Positions 1-24,000 of a stretch of 64,000 bases of DNA are shown here, piece after piece. How positions within the stretch are numbered: the first letter of the stretch is position 1; every line of letters begins with the position of its first letter. Below the pieces are notes generated by a model, which made no database searches, was not told the origin of the DNA, and was given only the letters and a program-made list of their open reading frames with translations. The DNA is from Macrotis lagotis. Its lineage: Eukaryota > Chordata > Mammalia > Peramelemorphia > Peramelidae. The position numbers and the translations under genes were made by a program. The stretch lies in assembly GCF_037893015.1 (NCBI RefSeq), contig NC_133666.1:2199467-2263466 (forward strand), written 5' to 3'.

Positions 1-55
1 GTGAGACCTTGGGCAAGTCGTTTCATCCCCCCCCATGGCCTTCAATAAATAAAAA
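1..55 (+). repeat. 3' end of a WSINE1-like SINE cut by the window edge
   Basis: Reads GACCTTGGGCAAGTCGTTTC, then CCCC, a CCTTC run and an A-rich tail, the end of the common tRNA-derived marsupial SINE. Confidence 0.75.
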
Positions 56-889
56 GAGTTGTTAGTGTAAATTTGGAATTTGATTTGGTTGCACAAAGAG
101 TTCCCTTAAAAGCCTCCTCCAATATGTTGTCTACCCACGACTCTAAAACAGTCATAAAAGATTCCTTGATGAGCACAGTAAGACAAGTAACTGTGATAAC
201 CCCATTATGACCCAGCAAGTATGAACTAGGAAAACAGCATCTGCTCATCATTTCACTCAAAGGTATTTGCCTCTGGCACGGAGACTGTGTGGTGGGGGCT
301 GTTCAGGGAATCTCTATAGATGGTGAGGACTTCCAGATGTTCCTGTTGACAGATGGTCTTGGGTCAATCACATTAAAGCCTGGAATACTGCCATGCCTCC
401 ACCAAGATTTTCATCCCTCAAAGGTCTTGCCATCCGCAGAGGGAAAACTTAAGTAGATCGAGAAAGTCCATTGTGTAGACAAAGATATGGAACAGGATGG
501 ACAGCTCCCCAGATCTTGTGAATCTGGAACCCTGATCTGGGCCGGACCATGAGGATGAACCACAAACTGGGCCGAGGACTGATTTGGAGGAAGAAAACAA
601 ACTGGATTGCCTTTGGGAAATTAGGGAGTGTTTTGAATGACTCCAGACATTTTTCATAAACGAAGGCTCGTATTTTTTAATAGCAATATTTTTCTATTGC
701 TCTTAGATGCCATGAAAGAGCCCAGTCTTTGAAGCTTAAAGTTGCACATCACCCACAGGTCAATAGAAGAGCATGGAGAAGGTACAGTATGTTAAGTAAT
801 TATACTAAGTAATTGCTCCCCTGTCCTCAGGACCCTTGTTGCAACCATCTACTCCCACTCTTTATTTTCACTGTCTCTTTAGCATCTGA
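56..889. other. Unassigned sequence upstream of DKC1
   Basis: I see no gene and no repeat family I can name. Only short chance open frames occur. Confidence 0.5.
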
Positions 890-1295
890 CTCGTCTCTTA
901 CAAAGCCAGGTCTCCGCCAACTTTTCAAAACAAAACACTATGAAGCTCTCATTTGATCCTCCTGGCCCTCTAGGAATTGTCTTAAGCCTCTTTTCACTTT
1001 CCCAGCCAAACTCCTAGACCATATTGTTTTCAGTGGATGCCTCCACACCTTCACTCCCCTCTTGTTTCTCCACCTTTTACACCAGGCTTCCATTCTCACC
1101 CCAACACTTTACCAATGATCTCTTAGTTACCATATCCAAGGTCCTTCTCTTAAGGCCTCATCTTTCCTCCAGTCTCTGGAATACAGTTGACAGCCCTCTC
1201 CCCCTGAATATTCTCTCTGGGTTTTTGTGATAGTGATCTCTACTAATTCTTCTGATCTTTCCTACTAGATTCCTTTGGATGGGAATCCTTTTTAG
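890..1295 (+). repeat. L2 LINE fragment, 5' part
   Basis: Pyrimidine-rich text with the L2 reverse-transcriptase wording recognisable in broken frames (the stretch leading to the GFHD-type motif near 1220-1235). It resumes after the L1 at about 2410. Confidence 0.7.
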
Positions 1296-2402
1296 AGGCC
1301 AAGATGGTGTCAGGAGAACACCTTTCTCAGGAGCTCTCTCCAAAATATTTCAAAATGATGGCTCTCACTAAATTTTGGGGAGACGGAACCCACAGAAAGA
1401 TCCAGTGAGGCAATTCTGCAGCCCAAGGTAACCTGGAAAAGAGTGGGGAAGTTCTGATCTATGGGGTTGGAGGCAGCAGAGGGCCAGAGCAAAGGAGCTT
1501 CAGCCTTCTAGGAACAGCCCCAGGGAGCCCTGGTTCCTGGCAGCAGAAGCAGTTTCCTGACCTGCCATCCCAGGGAGCACCACCCACAACTTGGAAGATC
1601 AGCAGGGAGACCTCTGCCACAGCATGCATGAAGCCCAGGCCAGCATGGCCCTCCTCAGCGTGGCCACAGCCCTCCACCCAGCCCAGATCCCAGGAAATGG
1701 AAGCAGGCCTGTGCAGCCACCTGGCAGCTGCTCTCTGAACACTCAGCCCATGGAAGGTAAGGGAGTGGAGGGAGACTACTGAGATCTGTGTCTGTCCCTG
1801 GGCCAAGAGTCTGGGACTTTGATTATATTCAGACTCTAGTCGCAGTCTGGGGCCCTAGGGGGGTGAGCTCGTGGCCATTCAACAGACAGGAGAGCAGTCA
1901 GAGTCTCATATACTGAGGTCCTTGTGGGGGTGTCCCAATAATACTCAAAAGCTCAGGAAGCACCCCAAAACCAGGCACAGACTGGGGAAATGAGGAAACA
2001 GAAAAAAAAAGTGAACCTGACCATAGATAATTACTTTGGTCCCATGGAGGATCAAAATTTATACTCAGAAGATGAGAAAGTCCAAGCTCCTACATCTAAA
2101 GACTCCAAGAAATATAGAAGTTGGACTCAGGCTATGACAGAGCACAAAAAAGATTTAGAAAATCAAGTAAGGGAAGTAGAGGAAAAATTGGTTAGAGACA
2201 TGAGGGAAATGCAGGAAAAACATGAAAACTGAGTCAGCAGCTTAGTCAAGAAGATCCAAATAAATGCTGAAGAAAATAACGTGTTAAAAAGCAGCAGCAT
2301 AGATCAAATGGATAAAACAATTCAAAAAGTTATTGAGGAGAAGAATGCTTTAAAATGCAGAACTGGCCAGATGGAAAAGGAGATAAGAAAGCTGGGAAAA
2401 AT
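1296..2402 (+). mobile_element. Marsupial L1 5' UTR and start of ORF1, 3'-truncated
   Basis: Begins AGGCCAAGATGG, typical of marsupial L1 5' ends, runs through a GC-richer 5' UTR and reaches an ORF1 start at 1990 (MRKQKKKVNLTIDNYFGP, then coiled-coil-like Glu/Lys text). ORF1 meets a TGA at 2230, and the element ends about 170 bp later without ORF2 or a 3' tail. Retaining the 5' end but not the 3' end is unusual, since most L1 copies are 5'-truncated. It sits inside an L2. Confidence 0.75.
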
Positions 2403-2409
2403 AGCTTCC

Positions 2410-2765
2410 TTTGTTGGGATTTGATCTATGTGTGTGGATGGATGGATGTCATAGATCTCTGTCCTAGGTCTCTCTTATATATAGTCAGTGACTTCATTAG
2501 TTCACATCACTATAGCTGATTCACAAATCTCCATATCTAACTTTTATCTGTTTCCCCCAGAAATAGGCCTCTGTTCCCAACTGCCTGCTAAATATTATTG
2601 GGTCAGAAGCATAGCAAACAACATGCCCCAAAGACAACTCCCCATTTCTCTTTTGAAGTTCACCTTTCCTCTGAACTTCTTTCTTTCTCTTGAGGGTACC
2701 CCTATCCCTCTAGAACCCAAGCTCCTAACCTCAATCCTTCATCAATCAGGAAGCATTCCCTGAGC
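2410..2765 (+). repeat. L2 LINE fragment, continuation
   Basis: Encodes LVHITIADSQISISNFYLFP and later FFLSLEGTPIPLEPKLLTSI, recognisable L2 ORF2 text in the same orientation as the fragment ending at 1295. The L1 therefore split one L2. Confidence 0.7.
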
Positions 2766-3330
2766 TCCTGTTATGGGCCAGGTACTGTGCTAAACACTGG
2801 GGATTTTTAAAGAGGCCAAAAATAGTCCCTGTTGTCAAGGAGCTTATCATCTAATGGGGAGACAAAAGAGCTGCAAAGCAAACTCTATCTCGGATACATA
2901 GGAAACAAAGATGGAAGGCAATCAAATTCATGAGGGTTTAGGGGGATTTGAGTTGGGACTGAAAGGAAGCCAGGAGATGGAGTTAAGGAAGAAGAATATT
3001 CTAGGCATGTGGGGAACACAGAAAAAAATCTGTGGAACTGAGAGATGAAAGGTCTCATTTGCAGAACAGCCAGGAGGCCAGTGTCCCTGGGACTGTTAGA
3101 AGATATGCCAGGGAACAAGGTATAAGAAGAGTGTAAGAGGGGGCTGGTTATGAAGGGCTTTAAATGCCAAACAGAGGGTTTTGTATTTGCTCCTGAGGGT
3201 GACAGGGAGCCACAGCAGTTTCATGTGTGGGAGGAATGACATGATTAGACCTTGCACTTTAGGAAGATCACTTTCAGTGGAGGATAAACTGGAGCAGAGA
3301 AAGAGTTGAGGCAGATGAACAGACAAGTTG
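2766..3330 (-). repeat. L2 LINE 3' end, antisense
   Basis: Read on the - strand it gives the standard L2 3' wording: GTGGCTCCCTGTCACC, TTTGGCATTTAAAGCCCTTC, and the block ending in the 'recurrent gene-like' ORF2 terminus. The first hundred bases (GGGCCAGGTACTGTGCTAAA) resemble the L2/MIR3-type end and may be a separate piece. Confidence 0.65.
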
Positions 3331-4216
3331 GCCAATTCTAACCAGTCCAAGTCAATTCTCGTTGCTTCTGCCTCTCCATGTGTCCCAGACTCCTCTATCC
3401 CATTGCACATATCACTTTTTGCCCAGGTTTCTTCACTGAATTCTCCGAGGCTAGGCCAAAGCCTTTAGAGATTAAGGTACAGAGCTTTGTTTGGGTTCCT
3501 GGCCCATACACTTTGTAAATGTTTGTTGAAGTGGTTTGAGGACTTTTGTGGAAGGCTCTACATACTAGTCCTGTGAACAATCTAGGCAGGAAATGTTTTT
3601 GGGAGACCCATCTAATGTTGAATTAGCATCATCTTGAAGATTAAGCTGCTCTCCCCTGTAGATTCAGGAGAGGTGGGCTGTATGGTCAGGTGGCAAGTAC
3701 AAAGGGGTGGCAACTGGGAAAAGCCACACTCATGGACAGTTTACCTGGCTAGAGAGAGTCACTTTAGGTTGCTGAGTGACAGTTTCTCTAGGAATTGGAG
3801 CTAGATCGTACTTTGGACTAGTTGCCTCACTTGTGTTTCTTCTTGGAGCAAAAAACAAAAGACTGGGTTCTCATGGAACAGAGAGAAGACTAGGATTTGA
3901 GAGGTTAAGTCTAGAATTCAGAGGTGTAGAGACTGGAGGGAGTTTTGCTCCCCCAATTTCCTGTGCTTCTGAAAGGGGCTAGCATGTTGGATAGAATGTA
4001 AGCTGGGATAGTCTCTGGGGTTATCGTTGCTGCTGTTGGATGTAGGAGGTGGAAGACAGGGAGGAATTCAGTAGATTTGTCTTGGCTAAAAGTATCTGTT
4101 TGCCTCAAAAGCACCTCTTCCCACCCCCCACCCCCATCCCCATCCCCAAGAGCTCAGCTATCCTTGTCTGGTACCTTCCCTCTTCTTGCCAGTTGATTTC
4201 TTTTCTTTTGGTTTGT
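3331..4216. other. Unassigned sequence
   Basis: No coding exon, RNA or nameable repeat seen. Confidence 0.45.
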
Positions 4217-4312
4217 GCAGGGCCATGGGGTTAAGCGCCTTGCCAGGTCATTAGGAAGGATTTGAACTCAGGTCCAGTACTCTCTATGCTGTGCCACCTG
4301 GCTGCTCCCCCC
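4217..4312 (-). repeat. WSINE1-like SINE, degraded
   Basis: Contains GCCATGGGGTTAAGCGCC, GGATTTGAACTCAGGTCC and GTGCCACCTGGCTGC, the reverse complement of the SINE body, with several differences from younger copies. Confidence 0.7.
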
Positions 4313-5073
4313 AGTTCATTTCTCTACTCCCATTTATCATGTGCCTTCCTGCTGCTCCTTTCACTGCATTCCACTGCCATCACCCTCACTGTAAATGCCA
4401 TTCATTTCCCAGCCTCCCTCTTTTGGCTGGCCCTTGGAGCTCCCCTGTTCAGCGCTGCCTCCCCAATCTATCTCGCCCATCTCCCACCACCCCTCATTTC
4501 TGTGCACTGCCATTCGGAGGGCCTAGGCTCTCCACGCTGTCGCCACCTTTGATGTTTCCCGATCTGCCCTACTGCCTGCTCCTCCATTCTTACACAAACC
4601 TGATTTGTTGAAGGCCATGGGGTGCACGTGGCTGGGCTGGTTTGAACTCGGGCCCTCTGGCCTCGGGGGGCCAGCACGCCGATCGAGTGCCATGGCTTCT
4701 AGCTTCCCACCGTGCCCCCCGCCCGCGGGGCTCGCCAAGGCCTCCGCCGTCGTTTGGGTCCCCAGGCGCCCTCTTGGCCGTGCCCCCCGCCGGATGCATG
4801 TGCTCAGGTCCCCTGGGAAGCTTCTTCTCCCCCCCCCCCCCCCATCTGGGGTGTGCTTTATCTGGCTCCCTTGGGCCCTTGGCAGCGTCTGCAAACCCCA
4901 GAGGCGCTGAGCGGCTCCCGCTCTCCGCTGCCTACGAGTGCCGCCGTGCGGGCAGCGAGGAAGGCGGACGGCCCCGCCTCTGGCTCGCGCTTCCCAGCTC
5001 CCCCCCAACCCCAACGCCCCAAGGGCCGCAGGCCGCCGGGGCGGGCCCGTGCAGCGCGCCTCCGGCCCGGCAG

Positions 5074-5078
5074 CCAAT
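5074..5078 (+). promoter_or_regulatory. CCAAT box
   Basis: CAGCCAATCCGG is a good NF-Y-type site within the DKC1 CpG island, about 200 bp upstream of the ATG. Inferred from sequence only. Confidence 0.55.
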
Positions 5079-5130
5079 CCGGAGCAGGCGGGCCGCGGTG
5101 CGGCCCCGCCCGGCGCTGACGTGCGGCTCG

Positions 5131-5138
5131 TGACGTCA
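5131..5138. promoter_or_regulatory. Perfect CRE palindrome TGACGTCA
   Basis: Full CREB/ATF consensus 138 bp upstream of the start codon, preceded by a half-site TGACGTG at 5118. A CCAAT box lies about 55 bp upstream. Both placements suit a core promoter with a start site around 5180-5260. Confidence 0.7.
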
Positions 5139-5275
5139 CGCGTCCGGCCGGCGCCGGGAGGGCGGGCCCTGGGGCTCGCGGGGCCTGCCGGGACGGAGGT
5201 GCGCTGCCATCAGTCGCTCCCGTCCGTGCCGACCTACAGCACGCGGCCCGGAGGCCCCTGGCCGGGACCGGCAAC

Positions 5276-17434
<12,159 letters not shown>

Positions 17435-18312
17435 TGAGTGGCCAGTTTGGGGGAGGTGATGGAAGCCTTAACCGAGAACAAAAGCCACTCTCTACAGCAA
17501 TGCACCCAAAGGAGGGAGGAGTGGCCAGTGGCATGCCATTGCCCCTGCTACTTGGAATATACTGGGGGCTTCTGAGGTGGGGATAGGATAATCCTGTCTT
17601 GTCCTGTTTTAAGGATATTGGCGAGGGCATGGGTGAGAAACGGCTCCCAAAGTAGCCAATTGTGTACTATAGCTTCCATTTCAAGCCGCAGATGGTCACA
17701 CTAGCCACATATAGCAGCGCCTAGTAGCCGTCTGCAGCCACCCTTTTCGTTTACTGGTGTTCTATCTCTTTTCCATCATGAACTGAGGGTGTTTCAATGG
17801 GCTTTCTCCTTGTTTTCCTTTGCTGAAAAGTTCTTAGAGCCTTTCTGTTTTGCACAGGACAGAAGTCCCCATTGCTCTTGGGGGTTAGCTGTGGTGCAGG
17901 TTGTGGTTGTGAGACCCCTAATGTCTAAGGAGCCCCCCCCCCCCCAGCAGCTTCTTCTCAGACTTCCTGAGCTAAGTCACTTTCTCCTCTCCAAATTTGT
18001 TGCCTGGTGTGGAATGTGCTTCTGCTCTCAATTTGATATTGGTGAGCCTTTGAGGAAAGGGCTCCGGGGCTGTTTGTTCTCCTGTTCTTAATGTTCTGAG
18101 CCACCTCAGACCCTCAGATACTGGAGATGGGGGGGGTGGCGTGTAATTTGTGTGTGCATGCGTGTGTAGAGATATGTATGAAAATATGTACATATGGGCA
18201 CACACACCTGTGGACACGTTCTGCACCCATCCCATCTTTTAATGTAGGGGAGGAGAAAAGTTGTAATTTTTATTTACTTTTTATTAAAAATAATAAAACA
18301 TAAGTATTAGTT
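17435..18312 (+). other. DKC1: DKC1 3' UTR
   Basis: About 880 nt from the stop codon to just past the AATAAA at 18292. It contains a CA/GT-rich patch near 18150-18210, a run of 13 C near 17932, and a pair of adjacent hairpins at 17641-17735. No intron is evident. Confidence 0.75.
18292..18297 (+). promoter_or_regulatory. DKC1: DKC1 polyadenylation signal AATAAA
   Basis: Canonical AATAAA in an AT-rich end (TTATTAAAAATAATAAAACA), about 860 nt after the stop codon. Cleavage would be expected around 18310-18320. Confidence 0.8.
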
Positions 18313-18315
18313 TTT

Positions 18316-19560
18316 AAGGATTCTTGCCTGGTTTTTTAAAGCTCTTTAGGAGACCTTGAATAGAATAGGGAAGCCGGAGATCTGGCGTTTTGAAGAACTA
18401 GCTCCCTTCCCTTGCTGAAAGTCTTAGGCTAGATAGCCAGCCTAGGGACCTGGGGCCTTTGAGTCAGGCCCTGCCGCCCAAGTCCCTTCCAACTGCAGCA
18501 AGGAGTTGGACTGGAATTTGGGGATATGGGGGTGTGTGGAAGGAGGGCTGGACAGGCCAGTAATTACTGTAGATTTCATGTCCCCCACGTTTTCTCTTCT
18601 GGGAGGGAATTGGGGTGAATTCAATACTTTTACAGAGCCCTGAATGTGAGGCTTTGTTCACACAGCTCCTTGAACTCCTGACTCTAGGGTCATCTTAAGT
18701 CATCTTGATGGGTGGCTCCAAAATGAGGCTGCTCAATTTGCACAGCCTACCCCCTCCCCCACAGATCTCATTTGCTTGTCATTGGGCATCACACCACCCC
18801 CACCCCCAAATGTCAACATGAGTGTCTTCAAAAAGCACAGGACCAACAGTAATCAATCATAGAGCCAATGTTTGAGTCGATGTTCAGATTTCAAAGGAGT
18901 CGACTTCTAGGTTTAGTTTCTTCAAATGGAAAATGAAAATAAAAGTGCCAAACAAATATTAGTGACAGACTGGAGAGGGGCAATTTGAAAGGTGATTTTG
19001 AGGGGCATACTGAATAGGTGAGTGGAAATATTGAGAATTGGCCCCCAGCTAGGAGGGCCCGAGTCAGGGGGAAGGCAAAGAAGGAACTGGTCAGGTTCTT
19101 GAGAAGAAAAGTTTGCTAACCGAGATTTGAAAGAGGCAATGGCCTGGATGCTTTTTTGAGGGAAATGAGTCCAAATTGGAAATGACAAAGCAAGCCCCTG
19201 GACTGCATTGGGGTGCCAATACAGCTAAACTGAGTAGGTGATGTTCGTATCTATCACCACCTGGGGTCTTTTGCAAGGGCAGATGAAAGAAGGGGCAGAA
19301 GCCACTGGGTTAAGTCACTGAAGTCAAGCTGTGCCGAAACCAGAATTCTGTGTTGACTGACACGGATTGGAGATGGGATCTGGAAAAGGCCTTAGTGCAG
19401 TTTTAAGCTTTGAGAACTTCCAGAGAATTGAATTACCCCCTAAAAACCTTTGAAAGATGAGTCAGATTTGGAAAACCAGATTTTGTTTTCAAGTTACATA
19501 ACCACAAGTCAAATTTTGAACTGTCACCTCAAGAATATAAGTTTACATGTAACCCTAGAA
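18316..19560. other. DKC1-MPP1 intergenic sequence
   Basis: No gene seen between the two convergent 3' ends. Short CA- and C-rich patches only. Confidence 0.5.
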
Positions 19561-19561
19561 G

Positions 19562-19775
19562 GCCTAAGAGGCTCAGGCCTGGAGTCAGCAAGACCTGAGT
19601 TCAAATCCAGCCTCTGACACCAGCTGCGTGACCCTGGGTAAATCACTTCACCTGTTTATCTGTCCATAAAATGAACTGGAGAAGAAAATGGCAAACCCCT
19701 GCCAAGAAGATGATGGCAAAAAGGATCCACTGAGCCTGGGCTCAGAAAGTCAGCTAAACACTTGAATAGGCAACA
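19562..19775 (+). repeat. tRNA-derived SINE with RTE-like tail
   Basis: Head GGCCTGGAGTCAGCAAGACC and TGAGTTCAAATCCAGCC, then AACTGGAGAAGAAAATGGCA and AGAAAGTCAGCTAAACACTT, the tail shared with marsupial RTE elements. Confidence 0.7.
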
Positions 19776-20122
19776 GGCATGATGACTACATTATTTCTTG
19801 GTTGCTTCCAAAAGAAATTGCATTTCATGTTTTTTGTGACTTTCTTCTGGAGTTATTAAAGACTTGGTGTGTGTGGATATCTTGCTTTATATTTCAGTGA
19901 CACGGTGGGAGCTGTGTTTTAGGTAAAGGCCTTTACTGGCTGAATGGGCTTGTGGTGTCTTGGCACCGGGTTGGATTGTGGCTGGGCGGGAAAGACATAG
20001 CCCAGGTCTTGCCTGAGGGAAGCAAATCTACTTTATCAGTCCAGGGATTTGGGACACAAGAAGGGTGAGGGGGAGAGGTGCTCCCTGAAAGCTCCAGGCA
20101 GGTGGTTAAAAATTCTTGGATG

Positions 20123-20278
20123 TGGGGCGGGTAGGTGGATAAGTGGTTAGAGCACCGGCCCTGGAGTCAGGAGGACCTGAGTTCAAATCAGACCTCACAC
20201 ACTTCATAATGACCTAGCTGTGTGGCCTTGGGCAAGCCACTTAACCCCATCTGCCTAGCAAACCTAAAAAAAAAAAAT
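20123..20278 (+). repeat. WSINE1-like SINE in the intergenic interval
   Basis: GGGTAGGTGGATAAGTGG through ACTTAACCCCATCTGCC and a pure A tail; TTGGATG repeats on both sides. Confidence 0.88.
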
Positions 20279-20349
20279 GTTGGATGAGATGGCAATCTTC
20301 TCTGGGAGGGTGGAGGACCTGAGGAAACTGAGACCTGGGAGACCAAACT

Positions 20350-20839
20350 GGCATTTGCACAGCGACATTTTTATTGCTACTTAAGGCTTCCCTGCACATC
20401 ATTTCCTCTGTTTTTGGCATTTAAAGACATTGCACAATGGTTCTACCAGACAGACACCCTTCCCCAAAGCAAATGGGAAAAGCTTGTGCTCCCTGGGGAG
20501 ATGGGGGAGCTAAGGGGGAGCTAAGCAGAGCTGCGGCATTGGCGGGCAGTGGTGTGCAGGGGGCAGGAGAAGGCTCCCAGGAGCTGGGCTTTGGCTGCAG
20601 TCCTTTCCCACACAGCTCCCAGTGATTTTTCCAGTTGATTTGTTTGGGAATCAAGGGATTCTCAAAGAGGGAGATGCAGGAAAAGAGCTGACTGCAATTT
20701 TGCCAAGTCCCAAAGGTTGGGACCCCCATTTTGGGGGGTAGGTAAGTCAAGGAGCAGAAGCAGCAAGCTTGGACTAGCTATGAAGAGGGGCTTCCATTGA
20801 GTGCTGGGGCAAGATCAGGAAAAGCAAGCCAAAGTGCTC
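20350..20839 (-). other. MPP1: MPP1 3' UTR
   Basis: About 490 nt from the TGA to just beyond an AATAAA on the - strand. No other candidate signal lies closer to the stop codon. Confidence 0.7.
20370..20375 (-). promoter_or_regulatory. MPP1: MPP1 polyadenylation signal AATAAA
   Basis: Reads AGCAATAAAAATG on the - strand, 465 nt after the MPP1 stop codon. Expected cleavage is near 20350, about 2 kb from the DKC1 3' end. Confidence 0.72.
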
Positions 20840-21016
20840 TCAGTAAACCCAAGAGACAGGTACCCACTGGGGGGAACTGCACGCTTGCTCAAAGGCCTCT
20901 TGCAATATCTTGAGGCTCTCCTCAATGCCATTATTTACCAGCGTGAGATCAAAATAATGTGCATATCTGGTGTGGATAGCCTCCGAATCCTTTTGCAGTT
21001 GCTGCAACGCTTCTGA
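20840..21016 (-). CDS. MPP1: MPP1 exon 12 coding part and stop
   Basis: 59 codons including TGA, acceptor TTTCTCTTTGCAG. Encodes [20 protein letters not shown] and onward to [16 protein letters not shown]. The C-terminal [12 protein letters not shown] is identical to human. Confidence 0.96.
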   Translation of the reverse strand, partial: SEALQQLQKDSEAIHTRYAHYFDLTLVNNGIEESLKILQEAFEQACSSPQWVPVSWVY

Positions 21017-24000
21017 CTGCAAAGAGAAAAGGAACAATTGATGAAATGAGGTTGCCTCCTCCCAGGATCCCAGAACCTCCCAGGACCTCTCTGGGCCACA
21101 TGGAGCCTGCTTGGCCATCTTGGTCCAGACAAGGGAGGGATTGGACTTGTTTTCAGTTTTGCAATCTTTCTGATGCTTTCAGATAGCAGAGGTCCCATCA
21201 TGGCAGCAGCAAACCACCCCTATTTGTTGCTTTTAATTTGCAATTTGCAGGTTGTGAGTCTCAAAAGTTGTTTTAATTTTTTGTAAAAAGAGAAATTTCC
21301 TTTTGACCTAGGCTCTTCCATCCCTTGAAATACCGTTCGTGTCCTTGGACTGTTGGGACTTTTTTGAGACATTTCTTGTCATTCCCTTCTCTCCTCCCCC
21401 TAACCCTAAACCTAACCCTACTTCCCCGCTCTCTTCTTTCCCAATTTGTCTGCATATTCACTCGGATAGCTGTTTGAGTTTATCCCACCCAATTTCCCTC
21501 TTCCTTCTGCCTTCTTTTTCTGTATACTTTTGTCCAGCTCATACAGTAAATGACATAAAATGAACAAAAGTCCCCAAATTAATTTATTCTCAAGGCAGCC
21601 TGGTTGGCCTTGGAGTCAGGAGGACCTGAGTGCAAATCCGGCCTCAGAAACTAGCTGGGTGACCCTTGGGTGAGTCACTTTACCCTTCCTGCCTCTCATC
21701 CAGTGCCATCTCCAGTCCTGATTCACATCTAGGCACTGGACTCAGATGGCTCTGGAGGAGAAAGGCACAGCCCCCCCTCACTGAAATCCAATTCTGTTGC
21801 TTGTCATGGTGTCACCTCCCTGATGGCATGGTCTTCGAGAACGAAGGACCAACATCATCACTCTGGAGTGCTGATCAGTGAAAGAAACAAACCAAACCAT
21901 GCCCCGGTGACTGAGGGAAGGACTCCCCATTGAACAGAAACTACTGGGAACAATGAACAGAAAACCAAGGAAGAGATGACCTTTCCGATTCCTCAGTGAG
22001 GGAAGTGTTCTCGACTAAACATGCACAAACAGAAAAAATTGAGGGCAAGTTTCTCTGACAAGGGGTGAGAGATGGGAACATGTGAACCCATCCACATACA
22101 TATATTCAACTTGTAACAGATAAAAGGAATGAGCAGTTTTCAGAAAAAAATCCAAGCTCTCAATCATAAAAAATGTTTGAAATCACTAATTATTTAAAGA
22201 CATGGACATTAAATCCATATAAAGGTTCTACCTCACACTCATCGGAGTAGCAAAGGTGAAGGAAGAGGCATATAGTAGAGAGGAGACAAGAAGCTTAATA
22301 CACTAACACTATTACTGGAACCGAATGCTAGCCCATCCATTCTGGAGAACCATTTGGAAGGTTCAAGAAACGACTAGTGGGGGGGTGGCTAGGTGGCATA
22401 GTGGATAAAGCACCAGCCTTGGCGTCAGGAGTGCCTGGGTTCAAATCCGGTCTCACACACTTAATAATTACCTAGCCGTGTGGCCTTGGGCAAGCCACTT
22501 AACCCCATTTGCCTTGCAAAAACCTAAAAAATATAAAAACAACTAGTGAGCCAGGTATTTGCTAGCCCAAGAAGATCAGAGGAAAAGACCTCAGTGTCCA
22601 AAACAATCGATCTAGAGGGGAAAAGTTAAATTCTGGTATCCTTCCATAATAAATGATGAAATGGAAAGGGAAAGGGAATAAGCATTCAGGAAAAGTCCAC
22701 CATGGGGCAGAAGGAAATGGCCAACACTCCAGTAACTTTGCCAAGAAACCCCCCAATGGAGTCAGAGCTTCTTGAAGAGGGTGAAAGAAGAGAATGTCAA
22801 AGTTGACTTGAAGCTGAACATCCAAAAAAAGGAAGATCTTGGCAACCGGTCCCGATCCTTCCTGGTAAATAGGAAAGAAGAAATGAAAGCAGATCGTGGC
22901 TGCAGCCAGGACATTAAAAGCTGCCTGCTCCTTGCAAAGCAAGCTATGGCCAACCTGATCAAGATGTGAAAAAGCAGACAAGAGGCCTTCTAGTCAAAGT
23001 CATGCTTTTTCCAGTGGCAATGAATGGCTTTGAGGAAAATTGAATGCCAAAGTAGCGACCCTTTCAAATTCTGGTGATGGACAAGACTTCGGCGAGATCT
23101 TGGAACAGCAAGAAGGCCAATTGAATCGATACTTAAAGAAATCACTTCAATTATGGGAAGGGTAAATACTGAAGCCATGTCCTAAAGCTCTTTGGAAAAG
23201 ACCCTGATGTTGGAAGACTTTTAAACATAGCGGAAGATGGAACGGCCTGGCATGCTATGGTCCATGGGCTTGGGAAGAGTCAAACAACTTCCCGATTCCA
23301 GGTCCAGAGTCCTGTGGTTTCGACCTAGTTGCCTCTGAAGCAATGCAGAGCAATGGGAGCACAACTAGAATGAGTTCAGACAACAGCACAGAGAAAAACA
23401 CCTTTAAAAGACTTCCAAACCCTGAGCAAATGTGCAGTGACAGCCTTCTTCCTCCTCTTCCTCCTCCTCTGAGGATCTTGGGGCTCTATTTGTCACAGGG
23501 CTCTGTCTGTACCTAGTAGGCACTAAAAAAAAGATTTCTTGAATATTCTGAAATATTTCTAACAAGATCTTTGGAATCCCAATTCTGTCAACCAGCTTTT
23601 ACCCCCAACTTGGGCTTATTGAAAAATCTGGTAACCATTTGCAGCAGCCTTCACAGAAATCTTGGCTCCACTGGGTCCCCAGAAGACAGTTCTGTCCACA
23701 AGGGACCCTCAGAAGCTTCATCAGTTCCTCAATTTTCTCATCTAGAGCTACCTGCTCTTGGCAAACTCTCACTGGCCGAGGATGTTCCTAACAGGGAAAA
23801 GAGGGATCTCGCAGATCAAAACTTAAATTTTTAAATTGTAACCCTTTGAAATAACCTGAAACACTTTTTAAGTTTGTTTTCTAAATTTTTTTTTTAACTT
23901 TTATTTACTTAAGGCAATGGGGTTAAGTGACTTGCCCAAGGTCACACAGCTAGGCAATTAAGTGAGGTTGTATTTGAACTCAAGTCCCCCTGACTCCAAG

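Noticed and set aside
1990-2232. An 80-codon gene with a coiled-coil-like product.
   Set aside because: It is the start of L1 ORF1, preceded by an L1 5' UTR.
17641-17735. A third H/ACA snoRNA in the DKC1 3' UTR.
   Set aside because: Two hairpins can be drawn, but there is no ANANNA box between them and no ACA box at the right distance; reported only as a structure.
21398-21420. A chromosome end or telomere fusion.
   Set aside because: The tract is under four units long and lies inside an intact gene.
22772-22969. A Lys-rich 65-codon gene.
   Set aside because: It matches the RTE/BovB reverse-transcriptase region in broken frames.
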